Assembly (NCBI GenBank): GCA_027924585.1 | Contig: BSBM01000712.1 | Span: 1,436,001-1,500,000, forward strand | Source: Larix kaempferi | Taxonomy: Eukaryota > Streptophyta > Pinopsida > Pinales > Pinaceae | Direction: 5' to 3' | DNA length: 64,000 bases | In this document: positions 44,000 to 55,826 of the stretch, in pieces | How the letters are laid out: every line of letters starts with the position of its first letter | How positions within the stretch are numbered: position 1 is the first letter of the stretch | Position numbers and translations under genes: made by a program | Notes under the pieces: generated by a model | What the model was told of the DNA's origin: nothing | The model's input: only the letters and a program-made list of their open reading frames with translations | The model's database searches: none

Positions 44000-44011
44000 T
44001 GGTATCAGAGC
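44000..44011 (+). other. TE-E primer-binding site (initiator Met tRNA)
   Basis: tggtatcagagc begins with the base after the LTR, the standard copia arrangement. Confidence 0.93.
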
Positions 44012-44377
44012 TAGCCTGAAAGAAGGCATGATGTGGCATGTATGACACTTGTTGCACTTACGATGCTAGGGCTTGATATAGCAAAAACCAATCATCATAG
44101 CATTTTCGCTATAAATCCATGTTTGTGAAGTTGTCAGATCTGAAACATTCACACATCGAAGATCAGATCCCCATGTACCTTGTGTTAAAAGGACAACCTC
44201 TAATTCATTGTACTTTGTGATTTATGATCTGTACAATATAGGGTTTTGGCCTCTTCCAGATCCGAGTCAAAATTAGGTGACTTTGGGAAAAAGGTCATAA
44301 ATTGGGCTAGGAAGCTCCAAATGAAATTTCGTAAAAAGTGGCAGGTAGTACACAGACTGTACTATCTTAGAAAAACG

Positions 44378-44740
44378 TTTCAGAGGCCGAAGTGGAATCA
44401 GTGATATGTGGCATGCCGTACAAGTTGGCTCTCCTGTATTATCCCATAAACAAGTCACATTGCGACACTTGGCATAAATCTCTTTTAGAGAATCCAATTG
44501 AGGTCAGACCTATCTAGATGGAAAGATAACAGGTCAGGATATCGCAAAAAAAAATTTCAGAGGCAGAAGTTGAACCAGTGACACGTGGCACACCGTACAA
44601 GTTTGCTCTCTTGTATTATCCCATAAACAGGTCACGTTGCGACACTTGGCATAACTCTCTCTCAGAGAATCCAATTGAGGTCAGACCTGTCGAGATGGAA
44701 AGATAATAGGTCAGGCTATCTCAAGAAAATGTTTCAGACC
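44378..44740 (+). repeat. 177-bp tandem repeat in TE-E
   Basis: tttcagaggc(c/a)gaagt starts at 44378 and 44555, and a third start (tttcagacc) at 44732. Units contain the words ccgtacaagtt and cgacacttggcat. Confidence 0.9.
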
Positions 44741-44844
44741 ATGTGGATTGAAAAGTTTGGAGTTACACCAAAAACAATCAAGTACATATTTATGTCAAAA
44801 CATAATTATTTTTGAGCACCTTCATTCATGGCTTCCGGAATTTA

Positions 44845-45170
44845 GGGCTTCGGAGAAAGTTGGAATTTCTCTAATCGGAGACCACAGTTGGATGCTACTC
44901 ATCAAAATCAAAATTTAGAGACCAAGATCAGATTTTTTGGTTGGGCAGAAGGTCGGGCTTGATGAAACCCCAATTCGGGACTTTGATCGAAAAGATGGAA
45001 AATTAGGGCTTCTGCAAAACTTGGAATTTTGGAAATCTGTGACCACGGCTGGAAGCTCCTCAGAAAAATCGAAGCTTAGAGATTTGAATCAAATATTTTG
45101 GTTGGGTGAAGCTTCGGGAAACTCAAACCCTAATTTAGGGTCCTCCCCAATGAATCCAGAAATCTAAAAG
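44845..45170 (+). repeat. 161-bp tandem repeat in TE-E
   Basis: gggcttc(g/t)g(a/c) with ttggaattt starts at 44845 and 45006, with gaccacggctgga-type and ttttggttggg motifs in both units. Confidence 0.8.
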
Positions 45171-47081
45171 GCAATTTCGAGGGGTGAAACTTTGCAGTTT
45201 TCAAATTCTGAATATACCAACTTGATCAACTCATCAAGGCGCATATTTCTATCCTTGCGAAAGTTTGAAAATCAAAGTTTGAATTTTTGGGGTTTCCTTG
45301 ACAAACCCTAATCCAATTCCAAGTCCAGTTCTTGCAAATCAAGTGGATTGGGTTAATCCTAGAAGAAGATGGATTGGTCACCTACATAAGTGAATAAGTT
45401 CCTGTCTCAGATGGAGATGAGTCTAAGGCCTTCCATAAGAATATTACAAGCAATCTAGACAGGTATGGTTTACAGATATGTTTCATGGTTAATTTTATGA
45501 TATGTTTGTCTTCATATCATTACAGTACAATCTTGATTAATTACTAAACTTGTCATATCACCTTAATAGAAGATATTAATTGATTAAGGTTTTGACACTT
45601 ATGAATGTACTAATGCATTGTGGTGTTGTATGAGGTTTATGTTGTTCGCTAACATAAAAGGTACACCAAGAAAGACAAATCATGTTCTACTTCAAGAACA
45701 TATGATCATGGTGACATGAAGACAAAGATTCATCCATTGTCATGGATCACATAGAAGATCTACTTTCGAGGTATGTATAACTTGGTCCTACAATGGTTAA
45801 CCTATGAGACATGCAAGTTACTAGCACAAGTCACTGAAGAGAACCAGAAGACATTATGTGGGTATGTTATACATAACTAGCTAGCACACTAATCCAGGTA
45901 TGTTTTTCCTATATCAAGCTAGAATCCTACCTTGTGTTAGGATCTTATACTGTTGTGTTGTTGATAATGATTATTCATGAAGTCATAGGTTTGAATAGTC
46001 ATGGATGCATGCATATTATGTTTCTTACCATAATTGATGATAAGACTAACCAGAAGAATCATGAAGGTATAGGTTTGAGTAATCACGGGTTTATGCATTG
46101 GTGATTTAACTAATCAGAAGAGTCCTATGATCAAATAAGAATATGCATGAGTAAAAGAAGACTTCCCTGAAACCTTGAATACTAATGTTTATTATCTATG
46201 AATGATCATGACTATACATGTTTAAGATTATTGTGTTTTGATAGTATTAAGATTATACTAATAAATGTGTGATTATGTATGAGACCTCAGGGATAACACA
46301 ATTATGATACTAATAAGCATGCATAGTGATTAAGGATGGATGTAAGTTCAAGGATAGGTAATCCAGGAAGCAAAGATCAAGAGGGAGCACAGTCCAGTTG
46401 TTCCTGCAAGAAAGCAAAGGAGCACACTTCAGTAGTTTCTGCAAGGATGCAGATATTCAGAGGGAGTTGACCATCTTTGTACATTCCACAACAGAAAGGT
46501 GTAGAAGAAGCTACTTCAGCAGCTCCTGCAAGGAAGCAAAGACTCAGAGGGAGTCCACCCAGCAACCAAACAAATATAAGTATTTTTAATTATCATTTCT
46601 TGCATATTTGTTTGTTTAAATAAAATTGTTCAATGATGTATATGCTCATGTTCCTAGACTTAGGATATGTATTGTGCATATTAAAATGATTGCATTAATG
46701 AACAGTATACTACTAATATGCATGTGATGGGTAAGTGGCCTATGGCATTGTACAACATTCCAGTGCTACTTATATAGAATGAAACCTCTTTGCTGACATG
46801 TTGGGAGTAGTGCAAACTCTAAACAATGTTCTGGTAGAGACTGGAAGGCATCTAGAAAGTTGTGGAACATGGATAAATGTTGTATTGAAGCATTGGCTAA
46901 GATAATTGCATGACTGTATGACATATTTCTTTATGTGTAAGAATTTGTCTAAAAATTATGAGATGTTTCTAATCATGCAATTTAACTTGTTTTGTAGAAA
47001 AGACCGTATACCTTCACCTACAAAAGAAGGACTACAACATTTGTTCAAGTAACAAAATTATCTATTGAAGATATTGAAGTT

Positions 47082-48004
47082 CCCAGGATACGAGAAGAAT
47101 GCCATGATCCATCGATCATGAAGAACTTGAGGATGATGCACTATTTGTTTTTGGCATGGAGGTGTGGCAGAGTGCAAATGGAATCTTCCTTGGACAAGGG
47201 AAGTATGCAATAGAGATCCTGAAGAGGTTCGGGATGATGGATTGCAAGGCCATGGCCACACCTATGGCTTCGAATCTAAAGCTTCTTTGTGATGCTTCAT
47301 CTGAGCCGGTTGATGTCTCTATGTATCGTTAGATGATTGGGTCCTTGATGTACCTGACAAACACGAGACCAGATATTTGCTTTGCGGTGAACACATTGAG
47401 CCAGTTCCTGATGGATCCGAGGAGTGTTCACCTGGTTGTTGTAAAGCATGTTCTAAGGTACCTGAAGGGTACAGTGGATTATGGGCTCAAGTATGAAGCG
47501 AATCAAAAGTTTAACTTGCAGGGTTATGTTGATTTAGATTGGGCTGGCAGTGCTGCAGATAGGAAGAGCACACCTGGATGCTGCTTCAGTATGGGATCAG
47601 GTGTGATCTCTTGGTTTAGCAGGAAGCAGTCCTGCGTAGCACTGAGTATAGCTGAGGCAGAATATGTTGCAGCCTGTTCAGCTAGTTGTGAGGAAGTATG
47701 GCTATGGAAGCTACTGTCTAAGTTATTTGATCTCCCATTGGATGCTACTGGTATCTTTTGTGATAACTAGAGTTGTGTGAAGCTGTCCGAGAACCCAGTG
47801 TTTCATGACAGGTCGAAACACATAGAGATCAAATATCACTATATCAGGGATATGGTGCAGGGAGGAGCTATGAAGCTCCTGTACATTGCGATGGACGAGC
47901 AGATTGTAGATGTGTTGATGAAACCACTAGCCAGAGTGAAGTTCGAGTACTTCAGAGAGAGGCTTGGTGTTCTTCAGATTGATGACACTTCGAGGAAGAA
48001 GTGA
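47082..48004 (+). pseudogene. TE-E RT end and RNase H (Ty1/copia)
   Basis: The RT end reads GIFLGQGKYAIEILKRFGM near 47180, then MIGSLMYLTNTRPDICFAV at 47333. RNase H has GYVDLDWAGSAADRKST, SIAEAEYVAACSASCEE and FCDN followed by TAG (47768) where copia elements usually have Gln. HIEIKYHYIRDMVQGG and the end motif ADVLMKPLA-like follow, stop at 48004. The Asp, Glu and Asp of RNase H remain. A frameshift lies near 47150. No other copia domain is found. Confidence 0.9.
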
Positions 48005-48120
48005 TGGACACATTTGCAGAAGCCATTCCAAGCATGTTGGAAGGAGGATCCTTCACATGGCTGTGGATGTAAGTGCTGGATGATGAGCATCAGGATGATG
48101 TTCTGGTTTCTGCTTTGTAT

Positions 48121-48400
48121 GATCAGTTGGATCATTTATATGTATGTACGCATCATGTTGGATGTTGGATATGATCAGTTGGATCATTTATACGTATATG
48201 TATGTATGCATCATGTTGGATGCTAGATATGATCAATTGGATCCTTTAAATGTATATATATGTACACATCATGTTGGATGCTGGATATGATCAGTTGGAT
48301 CATTTATATGTATGTACGCATCATGTTGGATGCTGGATATTATCAGTAGGATCATTTGTATGTATTTTGTATATGCATCATGTTGGATGCTTGGACCATG
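48121..48400 (+). repeat. 52-58-bp tandem repeat, five units
   Basis: gatca(g/a)ttggatc starts at 48121, 48173, 48231 and 48289, with a diverged start at 48341; each unit has gcatcatgttggatg. Confidence 0.85.
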
Positions 48401-48735
48401 TATCTATATATGTATCAGGTGGATACATTGTATGATTAGGTGGATCATGTATGGTGATATGTATCATGTATTTGTATTTGTATCAGGTGGATACATTGTA
48501 TCATCAGGTGGATCATGTATGATGATATGTATCAGGTAGATACTTGGTATGCATCAGGTAGATGCATTGTATGATCCGGATGATCATGGATGACGAGCTT
48601 CAGGATGTTGCTCCAGATGACATGCAGCAGGATTTTGCAGTGATGATGATCAAGATGATCATGTGTACATCAGGATGATGTATGGTGAGTATCAGGTTGA
48701 TACTCTATGGCCGTGGATCAGGTTGTGGAGATGAG

Positions 48736-49320
48736 CATATAATTTGGCCCTGGGACATTTGCAAATAGTCTTTCGAGGTTTTGCCTATGGCATATAATTT
48801 GGCCCTGGGATATCTGGAAAATGCGCTTTCGAGGTTTTGCTCTGGGAGGACATATAATTTGGCCCTGGGAGATCTGCAGATAGTATTTCAAGGTTTTTCC
48901 TATGGCATATAATCTGTCCCTGGGATATCTGGTAGATGCTCTTTCGGGGTTTTGTCCTATGGCATATAATATGTCCCTGGGAGATCCGATAGGTTGGGTT
49001 GTGTGCACATAATAAGTCCTGGGATGCTCTTGCGAGGTTTTGCCATGACCACATATAATCTGTCCCTCGGAGATCCTATAGGTAGAGCTGTGTGTTCATA
49101 ACAGCATGGGATGCTCTTGCGAGGTTTTGTGGTGACCACATATAATCTGTCCTTGGGAGATCCTATAGGTAGAGCTGTGTGCTCGTAACATCCTGGGATG
49201 CTCTTGCGAGGTTTTGTGTTGAGGTTACATATAATATGGCCCTGGGAGATCCTATAGGTAGAATTGTGTGCTCGGCCTGGGATGCTCTTTCAAGGTTTTG
49301 TGACACACGTAATAAGTCTT
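48736..49320 (+). repeat. Two-class tandem array, eight units
   Basis: catataat(t/c/a) starts at 48736, 48791, 48851, 48906, 48963, 49052, 49139 and 49228. The first four spacings are 55-60 bp; the last three are 87-89 bp because a tagg(t)nnag...tgtgtgc segment is added. Every unit has ccctggga or a variant and gaggttttg. Minus-strand open frames here are products of the repeat. Confidence 0.88.
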
Positions 49321-49561
49321 GAGGATTCCACAGTATGGCCAGTGATGACGAAGACCTACAGGTGGTGGGCCTACATCCAGTATGAAAAAGAACTGGATCT
49401 GTAGAACTTCCTATGACAAGTAGATTCAGAGATTGATTGAGATAGCAACAGTAGTGACGATGATGATCACTCGATGATGATTATCCAGTGACGATGATCC
49501 AGAGAAGAAGACTTGTGCTAGAAGACCTGTGTCGAGAAATACCTTCCTAGTTAAGAGGGAT

Positions 49562-50163
49562 TGTTGATGTATATGTAACTTCGGAATGTATTTCACATAT
49601 ATGTATATTGTATTCCTATAGAGATGTTATTATTCCTCTATAAGGAAGTGTCGTCATTCATATTGTAAGTGTTGTAACTTATACTTGATAGGTTATTAGA
49701 CCACCTTGTTGGGGTCGGCCGTGTATAAGTAATGTCAGTCAAAGGGTTATTAGACCACCCTAGTGGGGGTCGGCCCAATCAACATTATGTTAAGAGGTTA
49801 AGTTGAGGCTGACCTAGTTGAGTAAAGTTCAAGTCAAGTTAGTGTATAAATAGAGAGTGTGTCTCTCTCATTTTACATATTCTATTCACTCACTCACACT
49901 TTGGAGAGTGGCACACTAGTGGAGGAGGAGGCTCTGCTACTAGGATAAGACTATATCTTGTATTCTGGTTGTATCATTGCTCTATCTATCTCTGAGGAAG
50001 TTATTGGGGTTTTTCACCTTTATGGTTTTCCCCAAGTAAAATCTGTGTCTCTTGTGTGCTTGCATTATTGTGTCCATGATTGATATGCTGTAGATATGTT
50101 GTACATGTTGTTCTCTCAATTAAGATCCTAGATCAGATTGAAGTAAATTCTGAAAATTTAACA
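49562..50163 (+). repeat. TE-E 3' LTR
   Basis: It is 602 bp with the same TG...CA ends as 43357-43999 and high similarity. Confidence 0.93.
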
Positions 50164-50168
50164 CACAG

Positions 50169-50627
50169 CAGGAAAATAGAAAGAGACACAGTAATTTTGC
50201 TCAACAACATATCATATTAACCTTTGCAACAACCCATAGATACAACAATATAGTTTCTCCTATCGCATACCCGTATTAACAAACAAGAAAAATCGTCTGT
50301 GCTCAATCGATATCTCGTCTATTGCTTCTATATCTTCTCTCTCTTCAACACTTACAATACTATGTCTATTTATAGGCTTGTGCCCTTACACTTGCAGTCC
50401 ACTTAGGCAACTGACTAACTACTTCTTAACAAACTCTACAAAAAGGATTACCCAAAAATCCACATAATGCGGTCAAATGACCCAAAACCCACATAATGCG
50501 GTCCAAATGACCCAAAACTACATAAACTTATCGACTTGCGCGTTGTTTTCCTTCTTGCGTGGCATCTTTGACCCTTTGCAGCATCCGTAATGTTGCACAG
50601 CCGACTCATCCAAACTGCTTGCCAACA
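50169..50627 (-). repeat. TE-D 5' LTR, second part
   Basis: It continues the LTR broken at 43356 and matches 34406-34859, ending gccaaca before the caatg duplication. Confidence 0.92.
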
Positions 50628-50632
50628 CAATG

Positions 50633-51260
50633 ATAAGGGATGTTTTCCATACACTTCTTTAGATGGTGTTATCTTGGTGCATACATGATAAGTGGTATTA
50701 TACTAGCATTCAACTAGAGGGATCCATAGGGGCTAGTGGCATGCCATGTTTAACACAAATAATCACAAGTAGGTTTCCAAGAATTTATTGTCTACTTCCA
50801 TTTGAATTTTGTTTTTGGGATGATATGCTATGTTGAGATTTAACTGAGTTCCCTAAAGTTTAAATGGTTCATGCCAAATCTTGTTGGTAAAAGTGGGGTT
50901 GTGAATAGATACAATAGAAGTGGGCATGCCGCAGAGCTTAAAAATGTGATCCATGAAGACTTGTGCCACCAGTGAGGGTGTAAAAGTAGGTGGTAAGGCA
51001 CAAAAGTGGGTGTAGTTGGTTAGGTGATCGATGACCATGATAATGATTGTTTTATTGCCTATCTTAGGAAGCCCCACAATGAAATCCATACGGATGGCCA
51101 TCCAAATATGGTTGGAAATGGGAAGTGGCTACAAAGAACCTAAACACTTCACTATTTTCCCCTTATGTCATTGGAAAGTGTCATAGGCTACAATAAAGTT
51201 ATGGATATCTTTTTCCATGCCTTCGTAGAAGAAGGAGAGATTAATTCTTCAATAGGTTTT
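50633..51260 (-). pseudogene. Chromo-2 integrase
   Basis: IRMDFIVGLPKIGNKTIIIM (about 51095) has the first catalytic Asp. HFCALPPTFTPSLVAQVF and the motif IVSIHNPTFTNKIW (about 50890) follow; the second Asp of the usual SDRD is His. Further on the sequence reads a YNTTYH-type block and VYGKHP just before the TE-D insertion. The triad is therefore broken. Confidence 0.82.
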
Positions 51261-52628
51261 ATGAAATCTTGAGTTCTTTTTGTGAGTTATAAATGCAATT
51301 TCTCTAATATTTGTGGTTTCAAGGCCGAACCTGAAGTGTCTAACTATATCCTGGGCCAGGCATTCTTGTCGTGCTTCATGAAACATTCTAAGACTAGTAA
51401 GGATAAGGAAAAGAGGGAACCATCCTCTTCAAAATGCCTAGAAAAAGCATCTTCCACCACATTGTCACGACCCTTATTATATATGATTCAAAATCATAAC
51501 CCAATATCTTAGTCACCCATTTATGTAGTTCTGGTGAGGATAAGTGATGTTCCAAGAATATGATGGTTGGTCTTTATCTAGAGATGCTTCTCGATTAAAA
51601 CTGGTTTCCATGTCTCAATTCCATGGAGGATAGCCATCATTTCTTTATCATAAGTGGATTTTCCCAAGTTTCAATCATAGAGATGCTTACTATTGAAGGT
51701 CAATGGGAATCCATGTTGTAGTAATATTGTTCTTAGGATATGGCTAGCGACATCACATTCTAAGGAGAATGTCTTAGTGAAATATGGCATGGCAAACATC
51801 GGCATAGTACATGTAGCCTCTAGGGTGGAGGAGGCTTGCTCTACTCCTCATTCCAGGAGAAAGAATTATTTTTAAAAAATTTGTAAGAGAAGGTGCAATC
51901 TTGCCATATTTTTGCGCAAACTTATGGTAGTATCCAATAATTTAAAGGAACCCTCTCAATCTCTTGGGAGTTTTGGGGATAGGACAACCCTTTATAGCTT
52001 CCACTTTCTTCTGATCCACCCTTACCTCTTCCTAAATCACAATATGGCTCAAGTATATTCAACCTTAGCCACCCCAAAATAACGTTTGGAGTGTTTCACA
52101 AGTACTTGGTGGTCCTATAATAATTTCAAGGTATGAGAAACATGCTGGAGGAGGCTTGCTTAGGTGGGGCTATAGACCAAGATATCATCAAAGAAAACTA
52201 GGAAAAAATGGTGGAGGAAGGGGTGTAATATCTTATTCACAACGCTCTGAAAAGTGGATGGAGCATTGCAAAGGATGAAGGGCATGACCAAGAAATCACA
52301 ATGACCCTCATGACTGTAGAATGAAGTCTTTGGAATGTCCACCTCTTTCATATTGATTTGATGGTACCCTAAATGAAGGTCAAGTTAACTGAAGAATTTG
52401 GCACCATGTAACTCGTCTAAGAGATCATAAATGACCGGAATGGGAAATTTATCTTTGATGATTAATTTGTTGAGATCCCATAAATTAGCTCACATGTTCC
52501 TATATCCTTCATTTTGAGGAACATCACCACTAATAAAGAATAAGGGCTTGTGCTAGGTGGATAACACTAACCTCCAATAATTCATGAATGACTTTTTAAT
52601 TTAATTCTTATGTACAAAAGGGTGGTAT
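51261..52628 (-). pseudogene. Chromo-2 RNase H and RT
   Basis: RT shows [37 protein letters not shown] and the catalytic [11 protein letters not shown] at 52351-52160. Fingers toward 52600 are recognisable but broken. RNase H follows toward 51300 with many stops. The frame is cut by TE-F at 52629. Confidence 0.82.
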
Positions 52629-53528
52629 TGTTTATTGGACAATCCACTCGAGCGGATGCGAGCAGGATCTCCATAGCTCAATGCGAGTCTAGAACAAATA
52701 GAACAGACTATGAATGCATTTCCTAGATCTACTTAAGGATCAAGTACTAGATGTCTTACCTTTCACTTCGCTATCCTTTATCCTGAATGCTGCTCCACAT
52801 CTCATGATTGTCAGATCCAATCTGCAAGACCTGTCAAGACAAGAAACAAGAGAAACAAGTAAAGGGCATCTATACAATAAGAGATCTAAGTGAACAGTTA
52901 AGCAGGTAAACTACTCAATATCATTACACACATGAACAATATTGGTGGAAAGCATTTGTATTACTGTAAAAATAGGGAAGTACATAGCAGATATATAGAA
53001 CTACAACCAAGGCTTAACATTACAGCCCTTCTCCAACAAAGCCATTTGCCATTTTCTCCTAAGGAATCTTGAGTCTCTCAAGGATGAGTAGAGATCTCTC
53101 AAGAGTGATTTCACCAGCATGTAGAGACCATAGACTTCCTCCCTTTGGAGAGGGGTAGAGATTCTCTTATATAGGACTAAGTGGATAGGGTATGGATAGG
53201 ATAGGTTGAGATATGGTAGGAGAGAGATAGGGGATCCTCCCAAGGTGTTAGGAATCGAGTACCAACTCCCCTAGAGATCAGGGATAAGGCCCCAAGTCAG
53301 CAAGTTTCGAGAAGAACCTCAAATAAGTTATTTTTTCCCATTAACTAACTTCGTCGCACCCTTCAATGAAGCAAGGTGCGACGTTGCATGTTGCATGAGT
53401 GCAACCTAGGACGACCTCTCAAAACCTACTACAACTGGGTACAAATCCTCCCAGGTTAATTACTCAATCAAGATATCTTCAGGGGTGTATACAGTGAATC
53501 TCATGATGGGTAGATTTTGGGTGTAAGA
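52629..53528 (-). repeat. TE-F 3' LTR
   Basis: The limits rest on the TG at 52629, the break of the chromo-2 RT there, and the polypurine tract just after 53528. Only one copy is in the window, so the ends are approximate. The inner end reads TCTTACACC where TGTTACACC is expected. Confidence 0.6.
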
Positions 53529-53540
53529 GAATGCCCCCCA
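53529..53540 (-). other. TE-F polypurine tract
   Basis: On the minus strand ttggggggcatt precedes the LTR, matching the position and style of the TE-A tract. Confidence 0.7.
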
Positions 53541-55826
53541 AAGCATGAAGCTGTTGAAGATAGATAGGTGACGTGATTTGATAGAAGAAATGGCAATAGA
53601 ATTGTCAAATGAAGGACACTACTGCAGTAAAACTGATCTTAAACTGACAATCTCATATGAAGTACAACATGGCTTCCAACCAATACAATGTAGATCCATG
53701 GTAGTAATGACCGACTGAACACAATCATGGCTACTAGACACAAGCGTAGATCCATGATGAGATGATAACACAGCCATGACCAATACAAATGCGGATCCAT
53801 GTGATATAACTCAATATAAACTCCATCACAACCTGGGTAAAACATGACTTCCCAGGGTCTTCAAGTTGAACCCACAATGATACAATTCTACCCATGTGAT
53901 TACAAATGTCTTGATGTCGAACATGGTAGAAACCACTTGATTACCGGCCATTGATGTAAACCGTTAACAAGTGCGAGGGAGATCACCATTGATGTCAATG
54001 ATTCCCAAGGTATCACAGTACATATCATCAAGCATGAATAAATGAGTTGAAGTCAAATGCAAGACGAAATCTTTCAATGAAGAGTCAATGATGTAAAATC
54101 ATGTTGAAAGCGAGGTAACCTGCCATTGAGGCATGCAGGGACAAGGTACTTGATTGGTTTCTAGATTCAATCCTCAGATGATGACTTGAAGTCGACAAGG
54201 ATGAATCTATCGAAGGAGGGCCATGATGAATGCCCCATCAATCGACACGAAACACAACAAAAATGTATAGAGTAGATCGGATGGTACAGTAACATGCAAG
54301 ACTGACTCAGAGGAGACCGACATGATGGCGGGTGTACTAACTGCAGATGATAAATGATGGACATATTCTTGAACATGGGCATGGCATGACTTGGCAGTAT
54401 TGACATGACGAGTGATGATGGAAGCTTTCTTTGAATGATTCAAAGGAGTAACAAGACTCAGGAAATAAGTGGAACTCGAGGACAAACAGATGATCCAAGT
54501 GTTGTATGCAAATGCAGATGAGTGCCATGTTCAAGAACGACTATATACTGCCACTAACAAGGTATGTAACACAAAAGATTTCCTTTTTCCCCATCATGAA
54601 CGATGAGTGCCTCATGTGTTTTTTACGAGCTTGATGAGGGTAACTAGATGCTTGGTATAGCTCATCTTATAGATGAGTCCAATCCCAAATATTTTTCGAA
54701 CCCAGGATAGGAAGGGTTCGTCCCATGGTGGGCCCTTCAATGTAAGAATTTAACGAGTCCATAGAAGGTAAATTCGGTCATCATTTCATGTTTAGAGAGT
54801 TTGAAAAGATCTAAAGAAGACTCCAATGGTCCTTTTTCATAAAGTTAGCCTCATTGCCCGAAAAAGGGAAAAATAATGCGGGAGAGGACTCTTCCAGTCA
54901 TGATTGGCTGGAGTATACCTTTTTCGTAACTAGTGCCCTCTGGTCCGAAAAAGGGGTAAACTATCACTAGGAAGATGACCATTCAAATTCTTTTACAAGC
55001 GTGAATGCGACAAGTTCGCTTGGCAATCTTTTCATATTTTGAGAGCCTGAAAAGAGCTTAAAGGTAGAATCTGGGGGGTTCCTTTTCTGTAGGAGTTTAA
55101 CGAGCCTAGAAAAGTGATAAATCGTAACTCGGTAACGTATTCTCATAGTTTCAAGAGCATGAGAAAGAACAAAGAGTAAGCTCATTAATTGCAATCAATG
55201 AAAAAAATGGGTAAACGACAAAAACTCACAAGGGGTGTTTATACCTAAGATGATCATTCCAATATGAAAATGGCATAGAAAGGCACTTCACAACTCCTGC
55301 ACACTCGAAAAATAGGTGAAACAATGAACCGAACGTTCAAATACAATAAAACTAATCCAAACTATAGAAAATAGCATAACAACATAAAATATTCAAAAAA
55401 GGAATATTCCATTTGTTTTATAAATAGAAATAAAAACCAAATATAGTCACCATTGTTCTATTTGCCAAATTTGGGAGGAATAGTGCCAATTGCTGCCAGA
55501 TCTTCACTTGTCGATTCTGGGAGCTACGATCAGTCATTTCACCTGCTGTCAGGAACATGTAACCCTAAAATTCAGCCAGCAAAATCGTATTGGGATACAA
55601 TTTTGATTTTCAATCATTTTTTGGGCTTTGGTTTGATTTGGGAAGGGCCATTGTGCCCTTGTCTCGTCGTAGTTGGAATACACATGGACTGCGACGACAT
55701 TGCCCTGTTTGTAAAAATGGGGTGCGACAACAGCAACGTCCATCCCCAAACTCAAACAAAACACAAAAGAAGGACTTCCAGTGGGTGAAGAAAGTCCTAA
55801 TATTGTTAAAAACTCCTTGTTGACAG
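53541..55826. other. TE-F noncoding region upstream of PMD
   Basis: This is homologous to 1452-4029 of TE-A, with shared blocks at 53937-53970 and 54829-54960. No coding frame is convincing. A likely 3' splice site (ttgacag at 55820-55826) ends it, suggesting an upstream intron of the PMD gene. Confidence 0.55.
54829..54960. repeat. Shared upstream module in TE-F
   Basis: cctttttcataaag, gaggactcttccag, ggctggagtatacc and tttttcgtaacta then aaaaaggggtaaac correspond step by step to 3066-3200 in TE-A. Confidence 0.6.

Larger units (their letters stand above)
44012..47081 (+). other. TE-E leader and deleted region
   Basis: The 3 kb where gag, integrase and RT should lie has no matching protein frame. 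It carries a 177-bp tandem repeat (44378-44740) and a 161-bp repeat (44845-45170), then AT-rich sequence. Near 46365-46560 the motif (t/a)gcaag(g/a)a(a/t)gcaaag recurs with agagggag words. Either an old deletion was filled by unrelated DNA or this is a long leader. Confidence 0.5.
48005..49561 (+). other. TE-E 3' region made of tandem repeats
   Basis: After the RNase H stop nearly all of the 1.5 kb is tandem repeat (48121-48400 and 48736-49320) or atg/atc-rich sequence (48400-48700). A polypurine tract (aagagggat) directly precedes the 3' LTR. Confidence 0.7.
43357..50163 (+). mobile_element. TE-E: internally deleted Ty1/copia element
   Basis: LTRs lie at 43357-43999 and 49562-50163, with an initiator-Met primer-binding site directly after the first and a polypurine tract before the second. 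Inside, only the end of RT and RNase H (47082-48004) can be recognised. gag, protease, integrase and most of RT are missing. Repeats fill much of the remaining space. The duplication is cacag within the TE-D LTR, so TE-E is younger than TE-D. Confidence 0.93.
34011..50627 (-). mobile_element. TE-D: Ty3/gypsy element with gag-like insert in pol
   Basis: LTRs lie at 34011-34859 (3') and 42962-43356 plus 50169-50627 (5', split by TE-E). The duplication is caatg. Without TE-E it is about 9.8 kb. On the minus strand the order is gag with several Cys/His motifs, protease, a gag-like insert, RT, RNase H, integrase and a 1.2-kb 3' region. RT, integrase and protease keep their catalytic residues, but stops break all frames. 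It has no second RNase H and no PMD. I do not assign a lineage. Confidence 0.92.
32951..52628 (-). mobile_element. Chromo-2: Ty3/gypsy chromovirus split by TE-D and cut by TE-F
   Basis: The left part (32951-34010) has an LTR ending at 33412, a polypurine tract and a chromodomain. The right part (50628-52628) has integrase, RNase H and RT. TE-D separates them with a 5-base duplication inside the integrase C-terminal region. At 52629 the TE-F LTR interrupts RT, so the 5' half should continue beyond TE-F outside the window. The left LTR limit is uncertain. Confidence 0.75.

Noticed and set aside
48718-49139. Minus-strand frames with repeated peptide in TE-E
   Set aside because: These are products of the 55/88-bp array with no known motif and on the non-coding strand of the element.
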